A stretch of 64,000 nt of DNA from Isoetes taiwanensis (GCA_021234155.1 JAJEKV010000213.1:808001-872000); one strand, 5' to 3'; positions 47,186 to 58,157 are shown, counted from the stretch's first letter. Notes: generated by a model not told the origin, from the letters alone. Made by a program: numbers and translations.

Positions 47186-47820
47186 ATGGCACGGACGAAA
47201 CAGACTGCCCGCAAGGTTGTGCCACCCGGTTATGTGAGCGCCCAAGAGCGAGCCGTCCGACAGAAGGCCGACGGAGGCAAGTGCACATCGGGGAAGAGGA
47301 GGCACCGGTTGAACCACCTAACCCTAACCCTGAGGAGCAGGAACAGGCATCGGAGAACCTTGACTGGGAGGCGACGCGGGGGCGAGTCGCGAGGGAGTGG
47401 CCGAGGGAGATCTTCGGGGATAATGAGGAACCAGAGCAGAACCGAAGAAGAAGAAGAGGGAAAGGGAAGAAGGCGAGCCGAGGAAATCCAAGGTGGAGCA
47501 TCGGAAGGAAAAGGAAGAGCGAAGAAAGAGGAGGGAGGAGAAGGAACAGAAGAGGGAAGAAAGGAGGAAGCTTAAAGAGGAGCGTGGAGAGGGTGAGAGC
47601 GAGAAGGGAAGGACCCGGAAGTGCCGGGCGGAGAAGCCGGAAGAAGAAGAAGAAGACACCGCCGCAAGAATCCACAGAGCCGGATCCCGAGAAGCCCCAT
47701 CTTCGGGCCCCGACCAACCCGAGGAGGGAGTGGGAGGACACGAACCAGAGAGACTTCGGGCCCTTCAAACCCAATACCCGGAGGATGAAGACCCCTGTGG
47801 GCTAACGACCGCCCTATCCT
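47186..47820 (+). pseudogene. Leader ORF with histone H3-identical N terminus, then Lys/Glu/Arg-rich
   Basis: The ATG at 47,186 opens MARTKQTARKVVPPGYVSAQ and then ERAVRQKADGGK. Its first ten residues, MARTKQTARK, equal the start of histone H3 up to Lys9, and then the sequence diverges (H3 has STGGKAPRK). Downstream the sensible frame shifts to one with EEEAPVEPPNPNPEEQEQAS and ENLDWEA, then to a long Lys/Glu/Arg-rich stretch (for example KEEERRKRREEKEQKREERR) that could form a charged helix, ending by about 47,820. I infer one ancestral protein of about 200 residues broken by two shifts, each close to the CAG/CGTG type of damage. Position in the leader before GAG suggests an accessory protein. 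Function is not known. Confidence 0.65.
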
Positions 47821-48147
47821 AAATGGTTGCCCAAGCACCCCAAATGACAAAGACCAAGAAACCAAGGCCCAGAGGGAGTCCTATAAGCCTGAAGCGGGAC
47901 TTGCAAATCGACCGGAGCTAAAGGAGTATACCGCGCATATGAAAAATGCAAGAATAATCCAAATACTATAATAAGAACACAGAGTGAAGACCATTGAGGG
48001 AGGTCGGGCCAACTAAGAAGAACACGTTGAAGCGCCCACCTAACAGCCCAACCCTCCAAGAAGCCATGAAAAGGCCGGGCGGACTCAAAATTCACGAGGG
48101 CTGCCCAAGAAATTAAGCACTTCCAGCAGAGCTATGGTTTCCTCATT

Positions 48148-48300
48148 CCCGCAGCCCCTTTGCACGCCTAACGAGGGAGATTTTTTGTGAGTTCGACCCA
48201 TCCAAACGGGTCACTGACGACATGTTGTTCGGTGACCGCAGAGGCATCCGGAGCAAAGACATCGCATATTACTGAAGACTACACGCGTGTGCTCAACACG
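48148..48300 (+). pseudogene. Short coding relic in the gypsy leader
   Basis: An open stretch reads EIFCEFDPSKRVTDDMLFGD, then RRGIRSKDIAYY and a stop. It resembles the 'F(Y).F...V..V.G..I.FS...I' blocks of plant retroelement leader proteins (Transposase_32-like), but this is weak. It lies between the H3-like ORF and hairpin repeat 3. Confidence 0.35.
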
Positions 48301-48508
48301 CTAAGAGAGTGACTTGTATGCCCAAAGATATTAGACTAGCTCAGTTTATTAAGAAGGAGGGCCCCTGAACTATTGTAAATGACTTTTTCTTTGGTATAAG
48401 TCTATAATTTTGATAAATAAATAAGTCTAATCGAGTTTAAATAGGGTGTATTGCCGAATTCTACATTTAGAAATAGCAAAGTTCGGAACAAACCAGGCAT
48501 TTTGATCC

Positions 48509-48992
48509 CACCCCTCACGAGAGGCGCTTCTAACCCATTCGGTTTGCAAACCGATTCCACCCTGGCGCACTGTGTGAGTGGTTGAGCATGGTTTGGTGCC
48601 AAATCTTGCCTAAATGCAGAAAGTAGGTATACTATTCGACCTAGCTCACCCTAGTTAGTAGGAATTGACCCCTAACCTGTCCAAATTGGCCAACGCCGAG
48701 TCAAATAAAGCTCCACCCCTCACAGAGTGCGCCCAGACCCATTTGGTTTGGAATCCGATTCCACCCTGGCGCACTGTGTGAGTGGTCGAACCCCAAACTC
48801 CACTACAACTTGCCCAAATAAGGCGAGTAAAGGCTCAATCCTATCTATCTCGATGAGATATCCAGGATTATGTCTTTAGTTCTCTAGTTTAGCATCATTA
48901 GTGACCTAAACAGCAGCCCACCCCTCACAGAGTGCGCCCCAACCGGGCGGGTTTGCAAACCGATCCCACCCCCCTACAAGCGGTGAGTGGTC
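48509..48992. repeat. Hairpin repeats 3, 4 and 5 of the gypsy leader
   Basis: Copies at 48,509-48,582, 48,713-48,786 and 48,918-48,992, spaced 204-205 bp. The clearest (copy 4) starts CACCCCTCACAGAGTGCGCC and ends GGCGCACTGTGTGAGTGGT, an almost perfect long stem. The loop contains a second small inverted pair (GGTTTGCAAACC in copy 3). The spacers are much less conserved than the hairpins. Confidence 0.8.
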
Positions 48993-49271
48993 TCGTCCAA
49001 ATTCATCCAAGTTGTCCTTAGACGAACCAAAACCATTGCTTAGGGACCCTTAGGAGCATTTCCAAGCTCAGCTAGCCTATTAATCATACCTCTAGACCCC
49101 AGAAAGTCAGAGAATTGTAAACCTAAAATTTTCCCAAAATTAGGGTTTTGCCTATAAAGGGGAACCGTGTGTCATTTGCACCTTCCAACCTCGCCTCTCG
49201 CCTCCAAGCCGATTTCCCTGATCCTTAGGGCGCTTCTGCATCTGTCTGTCATCCCCAGCTCCTCAGTGCTC

Positions 49272-49778
49272 ATGGCCACTTCTTCATTCAAGCGATGGTA
49301 CAGCGCCACAGCTCAAACCATGTGGTCAAGTTTCGACATCGAATCGGTCTTCAGTGTCTTCCGAAGGGAACTTGACATTGAGGCCACCATCAACGCCACT
49401 CCCTTCTACCAGAACATCATGTCTGAGTTCCATGCCAAGATAGGACCCTTTTTGGTAGAACTCCCACCTTGTGTAGGGTATTTTGCACCTAACACTGCCC
49501 TCAAGTCAGCCCTGCAAGATATCCCAAATGTAGATAAGTACTTAGAGAATAAAGCAGTCCGCCTTCCCAACTACATGTCCATCTCTGTCAATAGGAGGAG
49601 GTACTTCTCCTATACAGCAGCTGTAGCCATCTTTCTATCTCTTCGGGGTCAAACCCAGATAGGGGAACCCTCAGTGCAGCCTTTAGAAGTTGAACCCATA
49701 GCCATGGCCGCAGCAGAGGAGGAACGGATGCGACTCGAAAGTAACAGCAAGAAGAAGAGGAGGAGGATGAATACTTAA
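49272..49778 (+). CDS. Gypsy-internal ORF of 168 aa, function unknown
   Basis: An uninterrupted frame. I prefer the ATG at 49,272 (MATSSFKRWYSATAQTMWSS) over 49,167, because the first 35 codons of the longer frame are Leu/Ser/Pro-rich leader-like sequence. The protein contains FDIESVFSVFRRELDIEATI, FLVELPPCVGYFAPNT and NYMSISVNRRRYFSYTAAVA, and ends with a basic KKKRRRMNT that could be a nuclear-localisation signal. No family is recognised. It lies just after the hairpin repeats and before GAG. It is the longest undamaged frame in the leader half, so it may be an accessory or GAG-related protein. Confidence 0.5.
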   Translation: MATSSFKRWYSATAQTMWSSFDIESVFSVFRRELDIEATINATPFYQNIMSEFHAKIGPFLVELPPCVGYFAPNTALKSALQDIPNVDKYLENKAVRLPNYMSISVNRRRYFSYTAAVAIFLSLRGQTQIGEPSVQPLEVEPIAMAAAEEERMRLESNSKKKRRRMNT

Positions 49779-49982
49779 TCAGACCGAAGACCCGGATCTA
49801 GAACAGAGAGGCAAAGAAGCGAACAGCAGATCCAAAACTTCAAGAGGGACTCATGAAAGCAACAAGAAGAGCCCCACCACGCAGGGCATTACAAGCTTGA
49901 CGCCGGGTGTTCATAGCAAAGCAGGCATATCTAACCCTTCACGACATCAAGAATCTTCCACAAAGCATTTGCAGGCCTTAGG

Positions 49983-51829
49983 GTGGATGAGATTTTACAC
50001 CTTCTACGACAGCAAGCGGATCTCGACGACTTCATCGATCGAGAAGCTCAGGACTTCCCTATCAGCATAAGAGAAGCCAAGACCTTCACCGGCGAGACAT
50101 CATCAGATATAGAAGCTTACGCAGGCATCGCACAGATGATGGTTAAACGGAATTGCCCCCTGAGGAGGAGTTCATGGCAATTCAAGAACAAATGGGCATC
50201 AAAGGCAAGTCCACATCAAAGATTATTACCGAAGCTCGCCAACACCCATCCCCGGCAAAGATGGAGGCAAAAGATCAACCTAAGGAGGCTGGTGCACCAA
50301 GACTTCCCCAGAGAGCTAGAGGAGATACCAGTGGATGACTTCGCTGGAAGGCACAGTGGCAACTTCCTCGCCCCGCCAAGAAAGGGGGCATGATAAGGCG
50401 CCAGATACTACCCGCCGTTGTTGCCGCCGGATCGGAAGAATAGCGGTTATTCACCGCCAATTTAGCCCAAGAGGTGAAGAAGGGTCTTTATGCTTATCGC
50501 CTCTCGTGGTTTGGACACCATGCACGATTACCTCCAAACATCGACCATGTTGTCCCGATCAAGAGAGCAATTGCATTGACCATCTTCGACTTTGCAATCC
50601 CCTTATAGGCGGCAGGCGATTAGAAAGGATACCGCTGTGATACATCGATAGGAGAATTCAAGACATGGAGGCAAGACTCCAAGGAGGAACGCCAACAAAT
50701 ATCCTCGTGAACTTAACAGGTCATTAGGTAACGGCCCAAGTGAAGAAATTTTTGGAGGACCACCCCGACTACCTCAAGAAATTTCAAGAGTAAAAGTCTA
50801 TTAATTTGCATGTAAAAGCTTATTATATATGAATATAATATATATCTCTTTTGTATATAATTGCTCCCTCAAATTGTATAAGCAAGTAAAACAACGAACA
50901 CACAAAACAAGAACTAATGATCGAATGTACTCTAATGTGCATGCTAGAGTACCTAGAAACCTTGATGAACACAGCAAATGAGAACAACAACGCATTCTCG
51001 CCAAGGCGCCTTCCCGAGGAATTTGCGCCAGAATTCAAGCGGTAACACCGAGGAGGAGCTATCCCAAATCAGATCCGACATCCACGACATAAGGGCATTG
51101 CTAGCGTGGGCAAAGCAGCAAAGAATAGGAGGACAGACTGTAATGTGCCCCTTGCTTAAACGCCACCCGGGCCGAACAAAGTAAATTAAGGAAGAGAAGC
51201 GTAGGGAGAAGATCTCCTAGCTGGGATCCTCAAGCTCCAGCCGGATACGCACTCCAGATCTAAGAGCAGGAAGAAGAGGCACGAGGTCGCCGGGCAGATC
51301 CAAACCGCGGATGAGGGGATGATCACGACCGATTATCGAAGAAAGTTGACTCCGCCCCTTAGTAATGTGTGGAAAGCCGAAGTTAGAGCAGTTTTTGGAG
51401 AAAACAGATCCGAATGGAAGCAGAGGCGGGCTGGATGAGATGAGTGAGTATGGCAACGCCTATGGCATGAAAGATAAAGACAAAGGCGTGGTAGCAACAA
51501 AGAAATCTCAAGGGTGCAGCTAGAATTTGGTGGAAGGGTATGCCAAAGCACATAATGAGAAGGGACATTGTAAGTTCGTAAAGTTCGCCAAGGCATTCAA
51601 ACATCATTATGTACCAAGAGAACATAAGTGCAACATGATGCAAATAGCCTATAGGTCGCAACAGGGCAACAAATCACCCGTAAATACACCTGAGGAATTC
51701 ATGAGACTAAGGCTTTATGTGCCAAAGTTGAGTGAAAAGCATGCGGTGGAAGGCTATATTGAAGGCTTGAACGATGAGATCCGCGAAGCTTGTAAGGGCA
51801 ATAAACCCAAAGTCCGCGGTCGAGGGTAA
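49983..51829 (+). pseudogene. Gypsy GAG region, fragmented
   Basis: Short frames give DEILHLLRQQADLDDFIDRE (about 49,986), EEEFMAIQEQMGIKGKSTSK (about 50,160) and EEELSQIRSDIHDIRALLAW (about 51,050). The clearest block is at 51,590-51,820: FAKAFKHHYVPREHKCNMMQ, then TPEEFMRLRLYVPKLSEKHA and GYIEGLNDEIRE. The last is the typical retrotransposon GAG pattern (F...YVP...EF..L..Y.P.L....A..G.I.GL...I). A zinc knuckle is not seen. Shifts are frequent. Confidence 0.75.
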
Positions 51830-52199
51830 GCAAAGGCCATAAGTTTGCAAGGAACAGTCCACAAGAGCGTGCATCAAGGCAGCAATATTTCCGTGATAAG
51901 GGGAAGAGCACAGGGGCTATAGCCCAAGGGGCAAGCCCAAAGAGCTAGCAAGACGCTAAAGATAATTCAAATTATGGGAAGCAAGGCAACACAAGTAGTG
52001 GCAAGGTGAAAAGAAACAGGTAAGCTTCAAGGAGCAAGGAGCCAAGTCTAACTACTCCCAAGCGGTGAGGCAATTTCGCAGTCCATTCCCAAGGAAAAGA
52101 AGGTGAATGTATAGAGAAGCTTGTGTTTCAGATGCTTCCAGCCGGTGGCATAGGACCAACAATTGCCCCCCGATTATGAATGCGGCATTGGCAGAGCCG

Positions 52200-53584
52200 G
52201 GATGGGAGACACCATCGGACGCAGACGACGACGGCACCCGGATTACATCCATGGTGAGTGTCACATCTTTGCAGCCTATTGATACAGTGGAATGCAGAAA
52301 AGTCAAGATAAGGTGATCTCAACGAACCGAAAAGCCCAAGAGAAATCCTTTATAGTATTGATAGACTCGAAGGGCCATAATTTTGCATCCCCTAGGATGG
52401 TAAGCATGTTGAAGTTAAAGCCGTTAAAGTCTAAGCCCGTGCGGTGGGGTTAGCCAATGGAGCAATTAGGCATACAAAGCAGGAAGAGAATAAACTTCAA
52501 TGTAGACTTGCCAGGTGTTAATGTTGCATTGGGAGCGGAAGTCATGAATATAGGCAAGTATGATCTCATTATTGGAATGGAATATCTTGGACCAGCAGGA
52601 GCAATCATCGATTGTGGGAAACGTAAGGTGACCGAAGTAACCCCAATCATGCAATGCATGAGTAGTGAAAAATTGCTTAAGTGCATAAGAAAGCAGCAGG
52701 TGGCCTACCTCCTTAAGCTTGAGCTCCAAGATCAGGAGCCGGAGGGAGATAAAGAGATCAAAGAATCTAGCAAGCTTCCCAGGTCAATAGCAAAGTTGAT
52801 CGAGGAATTTCACGACTTGTTCCCTGATGAGATTAAGCAGCTTCCGCCCTATAGAGGAGTCGAGTGTGAAATAGCACTTGAACCTGGGACGAAGCCTACA
52901 AGCAAGGCACCTTATAGGATGTCAACCGAGGAGTTGACAGAGTTAAAGAAGCAGTTGCAAGAATTGCTAGACCTAGGGTTCATAAGACCTAGTGTCTCCC
53001 CGTTCGGAGCCCCTATTCTCTTTGTGAAGAAGAAGGATGGGAGCCTTAGGATGTGCATTGATTACCGCCAGTTAAATAAGCACACCATCAAAAATAAGTA
53101 TGCCTTGCCTAGGTCAGATGACTTAATGGATCAGTTGCAGGGAGCAAAGATCTTCTCCAAAATAGATCTCAGATCAGGATATCACCAGATTAGGATCAAG
53201 GAGGAAGACATTCATAAGACAACGTTCAGGACAAGATATGGGCACTATGAGTTCACAGTTATGCCCTTTGGATTGTCTAATGCACCAGCAACATTCATGA
53301 GGTTAATGAACGACGTCTTCCGCGAATTTCTAGATTCCTTCATCATAGTCTTCTTCGACGATATCTTGGTTTACAGTAAGTCTGTGGAGGAGCACGCCCA
53401 ACACTTGAGGAAGGTGCTTGAAAAGTTAAGAAGGCATCAACTCTTTGCGAAGTTATCGAAGTGCCACTTCGCAACGGAAAGAGTGGAGTACTTGGGGCAC
53501 GCGGATCACGCCAGAAGGCATTTCCACAGACCCTGCGAAGATAGAAGCCGTGATCGGCTGGCCGGCACCAAAGAATACGCATGA
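52200..53584 (+). pseudogene. Gypsy protease and reverse transcriptase
   Basis: Protease: IVLIDSKGHNFASPRMVSML at about 52,350 (usual LIDSGATHNFIS, so the DSG site is damaged) and [20 protein letters not shown] at about 52,559. Reverse transcriptase: one open frame of 375 codons from 52,457 with [74 protein letters not shown] and the catalytic [12 protein letters not shown] (FFDD in place of the commoner YIDD or FLDD). The frame breaks at about 53,500 just after VEYLGH. RNase H continues in the next frame. Confidence 0.93.
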
Positions 53585-54175
53585 AGTCAGGAGCTTCCTA
53601 GGGCTAGCAGGCTATTATAGAAGATTTGTCAAGAATTTTGCCAAGGTAGCAGCGCCATTAACGGATCTCACAAAAGGTGGGAAGATAAAAGATTGGGCAG
53701 CCCATTGGCAAAACAAGGCCCAGAAAGCATTTGAGACGCTGAAGGAAGCTTTGACGACGGCGCCAGTATTGGTCTTGCCAGATCCGACCAAAGATAAGCT
53801 CGTAGCAACAGATGCTAGCAGGATAGCGACGGGCGCAGTCCTCATGCAGGAGGAAAGAGTAGTGGCCTATGATTCCAAGAAGTTGAACGACGCCGAACAG
53901 CGCTACCCAACGCATGATCAGGAGCTCCTGGCTATAGTAAGGGCTTTAAGAATTTGGAGGCATTATTTATTAGGAAGGAAATTCCAGTTAGACACAGATC
54001 ATCAAAGCCTCCAATACATATTTATTTGAAACGCTCCTTAATTTGAGGCAAAGGAGATGGATGGAATTCTTGGAAGAATATGACTTTGAGATAAGTTATA
54101 AGCCAGGGAAGCTCAATGTGGTTGCGGATGCCCTTTCCAGGAAGCCATTGGCAACCAGAATTCATTGTAACGCCA
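53490..54175 (+). pseudogene. Gypsy RNase H
   Basis: The frame from about 53,500 has [58 protein letters not shown] (catalytic Asp), YPTHDQELLAIVRALRIWRH (catalytic Glu and Asp region) and [12 protein letters not shown]. After a shift near 54,030, [20 protein letters not shown] and [11 protein letters not shown] follow, the usual end of the domain. All key residues are present. Confidence 0.92.
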
Positions 54176-54179
54176 TATC

Positions 54180-55151
54180 AACACTTGTAAGTGAGTTTGG
54201 CAAGAAGATTGAGGAAACATTGCCGACGGACCTCGACTTCAAGGAAGTTTGGGCGAGCCTTTCCAAAGAGGCCAGGACCGACAAGGAAAGGGAGATGTTC
54301 ATGCACTACAAGAAGGAAGGGAACTTGCTATATTATAAAAACAAATTGTGTGTACCAAAATCTTCACAAGTTAGAAAGCTTATTTTGAATGATACACAAT
54401 AGTCCCATAGCAGGGCATGCGGTGGTTCATGAAGACATATTTCAAGATTAGAAGCGCTTATTATTGGCCCGGCATGAAGAAGGAAATAGCAAGATGTATT
54501 AGAGAGTGCCAGATATGCCAGCAGACAAAGGCGGAACAGCTCCGGATCCCAGGTGCCTTGGAACCATTGCCCGTGCCAAATGCTAAGTGGGAGGTGATAA
54601 GTATAGATTTTATTACAGGACTCCCAAGAACAACAAGGGGCAAAGATGCCTTGATGGTGGTAGTAGATAAGTTGTCAAAGATGGCACACTTTGTGCCGTG
54701 CAGGACAATAGATACGGCATTAGACACAGCCAACCTATTTGTTAAGGAGATTTTTAGGCTCCATGGCATGCCAAGGGAGATAATCTCGGATAGAGACTCC
54801 AAGTTTATGAGTGCCTTTTGGCAGGACCTATTCACCACCATCCAGACGAAGCTTTCGATGAGCACGGCATATCATCCCCAAACAGATGGTCAGACGGAGA
54901 GGACAAACAGGATCATCGAAGATATGTTAAGAAGCTATGTATGGAACAAGCAATCCAAGTGGGATGATCTCATCTACCTAGTAGAGTTTGCCTACAACAG
55001 CACCAAGCAGGAGTCATCGCAGATGAGTCCTTTTATGATTAATTACGGGTATCGTTGTCTTACCCGGATACTTGGCACAACCCCGCGGTCCAAGGTGGAA
55101 GTCTCCCAAACAGATGCTTTCTGGAAATGCAAGACTTGGTGGAGGAAGTGA
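54180..55151 (+). pseudogene. Gypsy integrase
   Basis: Zinc-binding HHCC region at about 54,385-54,525: a damaged SHSRACGG stretch (usual SPIAGHAG), then AYYWPGMKKEIARCIRECQI CQQ split over two codon groups. The catalytic core has ISIDFITGLPRTTRGKDALM (first Asp), MPREIISDRDSKFMSAFWQD (second Asp) and STAYHPQTDGQTERTNRIIE (Glu). The core frame 54,417-55,151 is open. Further fragments to 55,430 (REFEVGDKVWLKIK-like) lead to the chromodomain relic. Confidence 0.93.
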
Positions 55152-55499
55152 GAGGATATCTCCTTGCAAAGAAGAAGCGTGCGTAAAAGCATCACGACAA
55201 GCATAGGACGGTAAGAGAATTTGAAGTGGGAGACAAAGTGTGGTTGAAGATCAAAGTCAAGCAGGCCAAGCTCCTCAGATCGGCAATTGCAAGAAGCTTG
55301 CTCCAAGATGAAATTTGGACCCTTGAGAATAGAGAAGAGAGTAGGTAACCAATCCTACAAGTTAGACTTGCCAAAGACATCTTAAGATACATAAGGTTTT
55401 CCACGTAAAGTTTGCTAAAGAGGCACACCCCAAACCCCGAGGAAGTATTGGAGACAAATGAGTTTTTAGAAATGACGGACGAGCATATTGAAATCGCTC

Positions 55500-55620
55500 C
55501 TAAGTCCTTCTTAATAGATCTTATAAGAAGACAAGAAGGTCAAAATTCCTCCAATACCTTGTGAAGTGGAAGCACTTACCGCTGGAAGACGCCACGCGGG
55601 TACTTGAGTCGATCTTAAGA
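55500..55620 (+). pseudogene. Chromodomain relic after the integrase
   Basis: A frame reads RRSKFLQYLVKWKHLPLEDA and then TRVLESIL. Integrase-linked chromodomains of plant chromoviruses read R...EYLVKWK.LP.EDATWE.E. The Trp is replaced by Arg because ACCTGGG is read as ACGCGGG. Chromodomains on integrases steer insertion toward modified histone tails. This copy is broken upstream by a frame change. Confidence 0.72.
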
Positions 55621-55654
55621 AACAAGACCGAAGTTTATGGAGCAATGCAAGGGT

Positions 55655-56550
55655 CGCTCCCACACGAAGTAGTCGACATCAAGAACCAAGAAATCGGCTC
55701 GTGCATGTCGATTTGGGTTTGGATTTAAGCATGTGTAGCTAATAGCATCCACACGATGCAGCCTATGCCAGGCATGGGTTGCATGCGTTGTTACCGATGA
55801 TGAGACCACTACGGTGCTCTCTAGGGCGTGGTGTAATGTCAATGTAGGCATGACCGCGTTTCCGCTTGTTTGAGTGGAAGGTAGATTAGAAGTCTACTTC
55901 TGTCCCACGGAAGTAGACGACCTCGAGAGAAAAGAGGTCATTCAGGTATGCATTGATAGGAAAAGCACCTTTAGCCCCATATATGCTTTGATAGGAGGAA
56001 TCTATCCTTCACGCCCCATATACGGGAAGGATATCCTCCACGCTGGGCAACTAGAGGTGTAGGCATGAGCGGCATATAGGCATATAGGCGCTGTCTCTTC
56101 GGCCAGGATGGGAGAAACATAATCTTCCTATGCCGAAGAGATATGCCTTGCATCCATATAATTGTATTTAATGGGTGGTTCCCTTACAACCAACCCTTAT
56201 AATAATAATTAAATATGTACTAACGTAGCGTACATCCTGCAGGCAACTAGAAGAACCAAGCGGCAGGAGGGTAACGCTACAAGAACTCACAACGCATAGT
56301 TTTGCCATAATGTGTTGTGAGGAGGCGACGGGAAGTTTTTTTAGTTAAAACCGTAAAGTTATAATTGATGTCAATTTTGTTTATAGTCGAGTATGAAGTA
56401 GAGGACGGAAGAGCCTCTCACCATAGTACAATTACAGTAAACTATAAATATTACCTGAGGTGATTAATATAATATGGATATGTAAGTGTTGTAATTGCGG
56501 GATATGCGGTACCCAAGGTGGGGACGCGTGATCGGAGAACAAAGATCAAG
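55655..56550. other. Post-integrase spacer of the gypsy element
   Basis: Non-coding, apart from a short open frame at 55,874-56,062 of unknown meaning. It contains a short inverted pair (GAAGTCTACTTC / GAAGTAGAC) near 55,890-55,915. The polypurine tract follows at about 56,552-56,565. Confidence 0.5.
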
Positions 56551-56565
56551 TCAAGGTGGGGAGAA

Positions 56566-58157
56566 TGTGACGTTCCAAAGATAATATCCCTAACACGTAT
56601 ATTATCTTGCCCGTCCACACGTACATGTCACAAGTGACATGTACTTGAGAGTAGGACAACGTTGCACCTAGGAGCTAAAGGTTGCACCTAGGGGGCAACC
56701 TTGGATGTTGGGTATGTAATTAAACATACACAACAAAAGGTTCCTTGTTCATCCATTTCCAAATGGCTTAAAGCCATTTGCCCATGTGGATGCCCTAACC
56801 TAGATAGGGTCTATATAAGGGCTAAAACCCTAGACCCTAGCTCTCCTTTCACCTTGCCAATTAGGGTTTTCTAGAGCTTCCTTTCCTCTTTCGCATTTAG
56901 GGCTTTCCTGGGCCAATTTGGCCAGGGTAAAGCTCGAAATCGCATTGCCAGGCTCCGAAAAGTCGGATTTGCACAACAAAGTTCTTTGAGTAGCGAGTTG
57001 TCTTGGCAAGATCAAGAGCATGGACGCCCCGAGGATCAGGGAGCAAGCCAAGGAGCAGGTATCTAGTTGTTACAGTGCAAAACCGTCTTTAGGCATGGCA
57101 ATATGCCGGTTTAGTATGTTAGATCATCTCTGGAAGTTTTGTAGATCCCTAGATCTGAGACTCTAACGAATGAACCTAACATTGGATGTTAAGTAGATAG
57201 ATTGATATGATTCTCTATCTCTGTTCTGTGATATTGCATGTATTCCACTCTGTGATCTCCTTGTTGTGGGAAGGGGGGTAGAGACCTAAAGGCTGTGTAG
57301 AAGATGCTCCTAGCATAGCACCTTAGTTCCCACATAATTGCGGCCCGTGCACAGGAGCCCACCTGGCTGTGGGTGAAGGGGCAAGGCGGTTGATAAGGAG
57401 GAACTTGTCTCATGGACCTGACCCCTCCGGGTAGTAAAGCCTATCGGGGGTCTTTGCGGGCTAGGCTTAATGGCTTGTCACTGCGTGTGGGCAAGGCATG
57501 AGCTCGACACTCGTGGGGTGGTGGATATGACCTTCCAGTGAGTTCAAGTCGAATAAGGGCAGTGGCCCTCTAGCCGCCTGCGATGAGCATGGATACCTCT
57601 GGAGGAGAGGCAGCTCTCTTCCTGCCTCATCGGGGTTGGGGAGATGCAACCCAGCAGTAGTAGCCCCTCTGGCTATTCACACGGCGAAGCTACGGCCAAG
57701 TCCCAACACTTTTCACCTACTGCGCAAAGTGTGTGGGAGGGGCGGATGGAGTGGACTACCCTAAGCCATGTTCTATGCCGCCCAAATCCATTGCCATGAA
57801 TTGCATGCGCAATGAACTCACGGAGGCCTAGCCGTCAGTCATCCCCCTTGAGTCCGAGCCCTGGGTAGGATCTCTCCTTTGTATTATTGTTATGAAGGTA
57901 TTGCTGACTCTGTGATGTTGCTATTGTTATGGTGATTGTGTTGTATATTATTGGTTGTGCTCACGTTTGTTTGTTACGCTTCCGCAGATAGGTCGATCCG
58001 ATGGAAGACGGATGAATGACACATCCACTCTTCCCTTGCTGGCTCTGCCCCCATGGGAGTGGAGCCAGGTGGATGGCCCCTGTCAGGCAGCTGCCAGGGG
58101 GAATGCTCCTCCTTCGAGTACGATGCGGGCATCGTATAAGGAGTAGGGGACGTCACA
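56566..58157 (+). repeat. Gypsy 3' LTR
   Basis: Starts TGTGACG and ends CGTCACA, the expected TG...CA inverted ends, and is preceded by the polypurine tract. It contains the same palindrome, TATA box and telo-box-like leader as the 5' copy. The flanking bases are T-rich, so the target duplication is not clear. Confidence 0.93.

Larger units (their letters stand above)
44855..58157 (+). mobile_element. Ty3/gypsy LTR retrotransposon with chromodomain relic and H3-tail-like ORF
   Basis: LTRs of about 1.6 kb enclose about 10.1 kb. In order there are a primer binding site, two hairpin repeats, a leader ORF starting MARTKQTARK, three more hairpin repeats, a 168-codon ORF, GAG, protease, reverse transcriptase, RNase H, integrase, a chromodomain relic, and a polypurine tract (AAGGTGGGGAGAA before 56,566). 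Integrase after reverse transcriptase is the gypsy order, and a C-terminal chromodomain points to the chromovirus branch. At 13.3 kb it is long for that branch because of the leader. It is inserted in the composite MULE. Many frame breaks are present, some of which may be sequence errors. Confidence 0.93.

Noticed and set aside
47073-47774. 233-codon minus-strand frame rich in Leu, Ser and Pro
   Set aside because: It is the complement of the purine-rich Lys/Glu ORF on the plus strand. Purine-rich DNA leaves all frames open.
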